DNA of 64,000 nt, from assembly GCA_900468285.1 (NCBI GenBank), contig UBTF01000009.1:62001-126000 (forward strand). The letters run 5' to 3'. Of the stretch, positions 59,897-64,000 are shown piece after piece. Under the pieces are notes generated by a model. The model made no database searches and was not told where the DNA came from. It was given only the letters and a program-made list of their open reading frames with translations. How positions within the stretch are numbered: the stretch's first letter is position 1; every line of letters begins with the position of its first letter. The translations under genes and the position numbers were made by a program. Origin of the DNA: Hyphomicrobiales bacterium (GTDB taxonomy: Bacteria; Pseudomonadota; Alphaproteobacteria; Rhizobiales; Rhizobiaceae).

Positions 59897-60089
59897 ACCT
59901 GTAATTCCCGTTTACGCAAGGACTTGTGGTATTTCAGATGATTACGGCTGCCAGGCAGCATTTGACAAGTCATTCAATCTTTCATGAAAAGCTTCATGTT
60001 TCGTTAACGGAGAAACCTACAGCTGCCCCACGCGGGTGCCGCGTGCGGGTACCAAACACCAAAAATGGCTATCGGAATCCGAGACCTAC
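59897..60089. other. Gap with a hairpin between rsmB and the heparinase-family gene
   Basis: CACGCGG (60029-60035) and CCGCGTG (60039-60045) form a perfect 7-base stem with loop GTG. GTTTC/GAAAC repeats also flank this gap. No T-run follows on the minus strand. Confidence 0.4.
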
Positions 60090-61472
60090 TTACCGTCTGC
60101 GCAAAAGGCTCGCGTAAAAGCCATCGACACCCCCGAACATATCTGGCGTCGTTCTCATATCGCCACTCGCGTCAATGGCACATGCCATTTCAGGAAAGGC
60201 AGAGGACGACAGCGGGATACGTTCGAGCGTCGGCTCGCTTTTGAGAACTTTGGCCACCATCTCTTCGCCTTCCGAGGGATCAAGCGAGCAATTGGAAAAG
60301 GCAATGATGCCACCCGGCTTCACAAGCGTGATAGCATGGCGCAGCATCTGCTCCTGAAGGGCTGCCAGTTTTGCAATATCGTCGGTATCCTTTGTCCAGC
60401 ACACGTCCGGATGCTTGCGCAATGTGCCTGTGGAAGAGCAGGGCGCATCGAGCAGGACCGCATCGAACAACTCATCAGGTTGAAATTTCAACATGTTGAG
60501 CTCAATCGTTTCGGCGTTGAGCTTCAACCGTTTGAGATTTTCGCGCAGCCGGCGAAGGCGATTTCCAGATTGATCGAGAGCGGTAACTTCAGCGCCAGCC
60601 AGGATGAGCTGCGCTGTTTTCCCACCCGGCGCGGCACAGAGATCCGCAACGCGCTTGCCCGTCAGATCGCCCATCAGGCGGACAGGCATACTTGCAGAAA
60701 AGTCCTGAACCCACCATTCTCCATCATCAAAACCAGGCAGAGCAGAAACTGCACCTTCAAAGGAATTCAGCCTGACACTGCCATTGGGCATGACTTTGCC
60801 ATCGAGTTTTTCCGCCCAGAAATCAGGATCTGATTTCACCGTGACATCGATGACAGAGGGAATAAGCTGAGCGTCGGATATACGGCTGGCCGCATCATCG
60901 CCATACACCTTCGCCAGTCGTGAATAAAACCAAGCGGGAAGGACTGGAACGGCCGAAATTGACCCGATGACTGTCTGCTTCTCTCGTCCGAGTCGACGCA
61001 ATACAGCGTTCACAAGTTTGACGAAACGTCTTGCTCGTGGGTCACGATGAGCCTGCTCCACGGCCAGATCCACGGCGGAATGGTCGGGAACATCGAGATA
61101 GAGCATCTGCGTCGCACCCACCAGAAGCACATGCTGTAGTGAACGTGCGCCTTGCGGAAGTGGCCCGTCAAGAAGGGACGCCAGGGCGGCCTCGATCCGC
61201 GGCATGTGGCGGAGCGCTGTATTGACAATGGCGCGAACCAACGCGCGGTCCGCCAGGCTCAGTGCGCGATAAGCGGGATTTCCATTTTCGCCGTCCAACA
61301 TTCCGTCGAGAGATGTTTTCTTGTCGAGAACCGCAGAGATGATTTTGACCGCCGCAACACGCGCAGCAAGTCCGGGCTTCCAATCTGAATTCCCTTCAGA
61401 ACCTTCATTCTCCCTGCCAGACTGATTTCGTTTTTGTTGCCTTGCCGGTTTGGCAGGATTGTTCAATGTCAA
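60090..61472 (-). CDS. rsmB: 16S rRNA cytosine-C5 methyltransferase RsmB family
   Basis: A protein of about 460 residues with an N-terminal NusB-like domain ([17 protein letters not shown], then [13 protein letters not shown]) and a C-terminal SAM domain: [30 protein letters not shown] (motif VI cysteine) and [16 protein letters not shown] (catalytic cysteine). It methylates a cytosine in 16S rRNA. No ATG fits; TTG at 61472 has AGGG 8 bases upstream, and TTG at 61478 is next. It overlaps the htpX stop. Confidence 0.9.
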   Translation of the reverse strand: MTLNNPAKPARQQKRNQSGRENEGSEGNSDWKPGLAARVAAVKIISAVLDKKTSLDGMLDGENGNPAYRALSLADRALVRAIVNTALRHMPRIEAALASLLDGPLPQGARSLQHVLLVGATQMLYLDVPDHSAVDLAVEQAHRDPRARRFVKLVNAVLRRLGREKQTVIGSISAVPVLPAWFYSRLAKVYGDDAASRISDAQLIPSVIDVTVKSDPDFWAEKLDGKVMPNGSVRLNSFEGAVSALPGFDDGEWWVQDFSASMPVRLMGDLTGKRVADLCAAPGGKTAQLILAGAEVTALDQSGNRLRRLRENLKRLKLNAETIELNMLKFQPDELFDAVLLDAPCSSTGTLRKHPDVCWTKDTDDIAKLAALQEQMLRHAITLVKPGGIIAFSNCSLDPSEGEEMVAKVLKSEPTLERIPLSSSAFPEMACAIDASGDMRTTPDMFGGVDGFYASLLRRR

Positions 61473-62428
61473 GACCAAGGCCCTTTGCGATCGCTGTTGC
61501 TTCCGCCAGACGCGCCAACCTTGGGCACGGAGCGGGATTTTCGCATCGCTGTACCACCTGATTGACCGTAGGTCGATGGCTGCGTCAATTCCTGCGACAT
61601 AGCTTGAAGGGCTGCAACCCGGTTTTCCGTATTGGGGTGGGTGGAAAAGAGATTGTCCATCCGCTCGCCGGACAGGGGATTGATGATGAACATATGCGCG
61701 GTGGCGGGATTACGCTCCGCATCGTCATTATGGATCTGTCGTGCAGCCCCAGAGATTTTTTGAAGTGCTGATGCCAGCCAGAGAGGGTTGCCACATATTT
61801 CTGCGCCGCGTCGGTCGGCGGAATATTCGCGCGTACGGCTTATCGCCATTTGCACAAGCATCGCCGCAAGTGGTGCAACGATCATGGCGACCAGCACACC
61901 TATGAACCCAAGAGGATTGTTATTTTCCCTGTTTCCTCCGAAGAAGAATGCGAAATTGCCGAGCATCGATATGGCGCCCGCCAATGTCGCGGTAATCGTC
62001 ATCGTCAATGTATCTCGGTTCTGAACGTGCGCCAGCTCGTGTGCCATAACGCCTGCGACTTCCTGCGGCGTTAGACTTTGCAACAGGCCCGTCGAGGCCG
62101 CGACGGCAGCGTTTTGCGGATTCCTGCCCGTCGCAAAGGCGTTTGGCTGCGGGCTGTCATAGACATAGACCTTAGGCATAGGCAGACCGGCATTTTGGGA
62201 AAGATCTCGGATCATCACGACGAATTCAGGCGCAGTGCGCTCATCCACCTCCTGGGCGCGATAGGCCCTCAAGACCATTTTGTCCGAGTTCCAGTAGGAG
62301 AAGAAGTTCATACCTGCGGCAACGAGGAACGCGATCATCATGCCGCCTTTGCCGCCGATGAGAAACCCGATGCCCATGAACAAGGCCGTCATGAACGCCA
62401 ACAACATGGCTGTACGCATCAAGTTCAT
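61469..62428 (-). CDS. htpX: Zinc metalloprotease HtpX
   Basis: A 319-residue inner membrane protease of the M48 family. Two N-terminal and two central hydrophobic segments flank the zinc motif [12 protein letters not shown] (HELAH), with [10 protein letters not shown] as third ligand region. It degrades misfolded membrane proteins. The end overlaps the rsmB start. Confidence 0.95.
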   Translation of the reverse strand: MNLMRTAMLLAFMTALFMGIGFLIGGKGGMMIAFLVAAGMNFFSYWNSDKMVLRAYRAQEVDERTAPEFVVMIRDLSQNAGLPMPKVYVYDSPQPNAFATGRNPQNAAVAASTGLLQSLTPQEVAGVMAHELAHVQNRDTLTMTITATLAGAISMLGNFAFFFGGNRENNNPLGFIGVLVAMIVAPLAAMLVQMAISRTREYSADRRGAEICGNPLWLASALQKISGAARQIHNDDAERNPATAHMFIINPLSGERMDNLFSTHPNTENRVAALQAMSQELTQPSTYGQSGGTAMRKSRSVPKVGASGGSNSDRKGPWS

Positions 62429-62531
62429 CTAAAACGCTCCTTCCAGATATGAAATTGCTTATCAAAGATTAGCACAGCGTATAATCTGGTTACTGAGATA
62501 CGTTTTTCAATGACTCCATGGACCAGAAGAC

Positions 62532-62732
62532 ATGCACGATGCCGACAACGACAACACGGGTGAAAACCCTAGGAAAATCTCGCCAGCAGCACAACGTGCG
62601 CTTGATGAGGCTGAGGCACGACGCTTGAAAGCGAAAGAACTGGAACTGCCACCAGAAACCGGTGGGCGAGGCGGCGCAGAGCCAGTTCGTTTCGGGGACT
62701 ACGAAATAAAGGGGCGCGCTATCGACTTTTGA
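62532..62732 (+). CDS. DUF1674 / SDHAF4-like succinate dehydrogenase assembly protein
   Basis: A 66-residue protein that ends with the conserved GGRGGAEPVRFGDYEIKGRAIDF (cited here by landmark: GRGGAEPVRFGDYE, about residues 44-57). This motif is that of the DUF1674/SDHAF4 family, which assists flavinylated SdhA. The ATG at 62532 lies after an ACCAGAAGACATG context with only a modest ribosome binding site. It diverges from htpX. Confidence 0.85.
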   Translation: MHDADNDNTGENPRKISPAAQRALDEAEARRLKAKELELPPETGGRGGAEPVRFGDYEIKGRAIDF

Positions 62733-62792
62733 TTAAGAGCGCAGTTCGGCCAGAGCAAAAAACTACCCTGGCGACTTAACCTACGCTCTTCA

Positions 62793-63677
62793 TCATCTTT
62801 GTTCAAGCAAGCGGCAAACCGCCTCGAGCTGTTCGAGAGTCCGGTAATTGATCCGGATGTTGCCGCTGCTGCCTTTGTGGGTAATCTTCACATCAAGCCC
62901 CAATGCGTCGCTCAAAGTGCGCTCCAACGCCACGGTGTCAGAGTCTTTTTCATTTTCCGCTTTGCGACTTTGCGTCGGGTCGAGTTGTTGTTTGATGTCG
63001 GCCTGAGCGATCCGTTCGGCATCACGTACAGAGAGCCCCTTAGCGACAATCGTTTTTGCCAGCTGAACCGGATCTGACGTTGATACCAGAGCGCGGGCGT
63101 GACCCGCCGACAATGACCCTTCTGCGAGCATATCTCTGACAGGCTCCGGAAGCTTGAGCAGCCTCAGACTGTTAGCAACGTGGCTCCGGCTCTTGCCGAT
63201 GATTTCGCCAAGATCATTCTGGGTATAGCCGTGTTCCGCGATAAGCTGATCATAACCCAGAGCCTCTTCGAGGGGGTTGAGGTCTGAACGCTGAACGTTT
63301 TCAACGATTGCAAGTTCGAGCGCGGTCCGATCGTCTACATCGCGGACGATGACAGGTATTTCGGCGAAGCCTGCCAGTTGCGCCGCACGCCAGCGCCTTT
63401 CACCGGCGATGATTTCGAAGCGATTGTCTGCGACGGTACGAACGACAACCGGTTGAACGATCCCGTGCTGGCGGATTGACGATGCCAAATCCTGCAGCTC
63501 ATTCTCATCGAAGTGACGGCGAGGGTTGCGGGGGCTTCTGGCGACAAATTCGATGGGCACCGTACGGTCGGCGTTGACCGTCCGCTGAGGTTCCCCAACA
63601 GGAAGGGGTTGATCCATCTCGCCGATCAACGCCGCGAGCCCACGCCCAAGCCGGCGCTTCGATAGATCATCGCTCAT
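62793..63677 (-). CDS. parB: Chromosome partitioning protein ParB
   Basis: A 294-residue DNA-binding CTPase that loads on parS. The N-terminal domain has PRNPRRHFDENELQDLASSI and IIAGERRWRAAQ (nucleotide pocket), the HTH is EIIGKSRSHVANSLRLL, and the C-terminal dimer domain ends ICRLLEQR-like as ETYRTLEQLEAVCRLLEQR (tail VCRLLEQR). The start at 63677 has GGAG upstream. It follows parA on the same strand. Confidence 0.95.
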   Translation of the reverse strand: MSDDLSKRRLGRGLAALIGEMDQPLPVGEPQRTVNADRTVPIEFVARSPRNPRRHFDENELQDLASSIRQHGIVQPVVVRTVADNRFEIIAGERRWRAAQLAGFAEIPVIVRDVDDRTALELAIVENVQRSDLNPLEEALGYDQLIAEHGYTQNDLGEIIGKSRSHVANSLRLLKLPEPVRDMLAEGSLSAGHARALVSTSDPVQLAKTIVAKGLSVRDAERIAQADIKQQLDPTQSRKAENEKDSDTVALERTLSDALGLDVKITHKGSSGNIRINYRTLEQLEAVCRLLEQR

Positions 63678-63737
63678 AAGATACTCCACACATTAACTAG
63701 GGTCGATTGCATCTGGTCAAGAGGGGACGCAAGGCAC

Positions 63738-64000
63738 TTATGCCGCCTTGCGTAAACGCTCGCGCTGAATAACTTCAGAGGCCAGTTGCAGATAGGCCTG
63801 GCTGCCAGCACATTTCAGGTCGTAGAGAATGGCGGGCTTCCCATAAGAGGGTGCCTCAGACACTCTAACGTTTCGCGGTATAAGTGTATGATAGACTTTC
63901 TCGCCAAGATGGGTCCTCACGTCACTCACCACCTGCTGCGCCAGATTGTTCCTGGAGTCGAACATCGTCAACACGATGCCTTGAATATCCAGGGCTGGAT
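63738..64000 (-). CDS. parA: Chromosome partitioning ATPase ParA, C-terminal part (partial)
   Basis: The last 87 codons are visible; the frame is open to the right edge, so the N-terminal P-loop is outside the window. LDIQGIVLTMFDSRNNLAQQV and GEKVYHTLIPRNVRVSEAPSYGKP are ParA signatures. It ends 61 bases before the parB start. ParA organises parS-ParB movement on the nucleoid. Confidence 0.93.
   Translation of the reverse strand, partial: PALDIQGIVLTMFDSRNNLAQQVVSDVRTHLGEKVYHTLIPRNVRVSEAPSYGKPAILYDLKCAGSQAYLQLASEVIQRERLRKAA

Overview
The window looks like a chromosomal segment from an alphaproteobacterium of the order Hyphomicrobiales, most likely Rhizobiaceae (Agrobacterium/Rhizobium-like). 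The evidence is the gene content and order: cobGHIJ-K-L-E-M, acnA next to ccmABCDG, ftsY-mtaB-dapF, UPF0314 and DUF2794/DUF1223/DUF1674 family genes, an IalB-family protein, and parAB at the right edge. The genus is inferred from recollection of gene order, not from a search. The replicon origin is probably near the right end, because parA, parB and a parS-like site lie there. The sequence is dense and coding throughout. I see no insertion sequence, prophage, CRISPR array, tRNA or rRNA.

Region by region. (1) 1-8007: cobalamin corrin-ring genes cobG (3' end only), cobH, cobI, cobJ, cobL, cobE, cobM and cobB on the plus strand, with cobK and cbiD on the minus strand inside the series. Nearly all junctions overlap. 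(2) 8112-10740: a YghU-type glutathione transferase, a small unknown protein and a secreted di-heme peroxidase. (3) 10721-19577: leuB, leuD, an acetyltransferase, typA, an M3 oligopeptidase, a MarR regulator and argG. (4) 19819-24275: an SDR oxidoreductase, a LysE-type exporter and a TrpX-like ABC importer operon that carries a mosaic palindromic repeat between two of its genes. (5) 24375-34781: rlmN, ialB-like, DUF1232, phhB, thpR, tesA divergent from a ybbA/ybbP-type ABC system, a Bax-inhibitor-1 family gene behind a structured leader that fits the ybhL leader, then DUF2794 and DUF1223 proteins. (6) 34985-45815: acnA, the cytochrome c maturation operon ccmABCDG, UPF0314, yciB/ispZ, ftsY, mtaB and dapF. 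(7) 45940-56358: a sugar-acid catabolic island, probably for L-fucose or a related 6-deoxy or aldose sugar. It has an RbsABC-type importer, aldose dehydrogenase, lactonase, zinc dehydrogenase and fuconate dehydratase on one strand, and a GntR regulator plus an altronate-dehydratase-like gene on the other. (8) 56363-64000: a parS-like site, purH, a heparinase II/III-family protein, rsmB, htpX, a DUF1674 (SDHAF4-like) gene, parB and the end of parA.

How the genes work together. The cob block covers most steps from precorrin-2 to cobyrinic acid diamide. It uses oxygen-dependent enzymes (CobG, CobJ, CobL and so on) but carries CbiD, the anaerobic-pathway C1 methyltransferase, and shows no cobF. 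The sugar island has a transporter, a complete oxidation, lactone-opening and dehydration set, and a local regulator, so it can be read as a self-contained uptake and catabolism module. It carries two unrelated dehydratases, and its last cleavage step is not visible. The ccm genes mature c-type cytochromes such as the di-heme protein at 9502-10740. Most remaining genes are housekeeping. The most interesting points are the antisense cobK and cbiD, the shared start codons of cobK and cobL, the two-dehydratase sugar island, the ybhL-type leader and the parS-like site.
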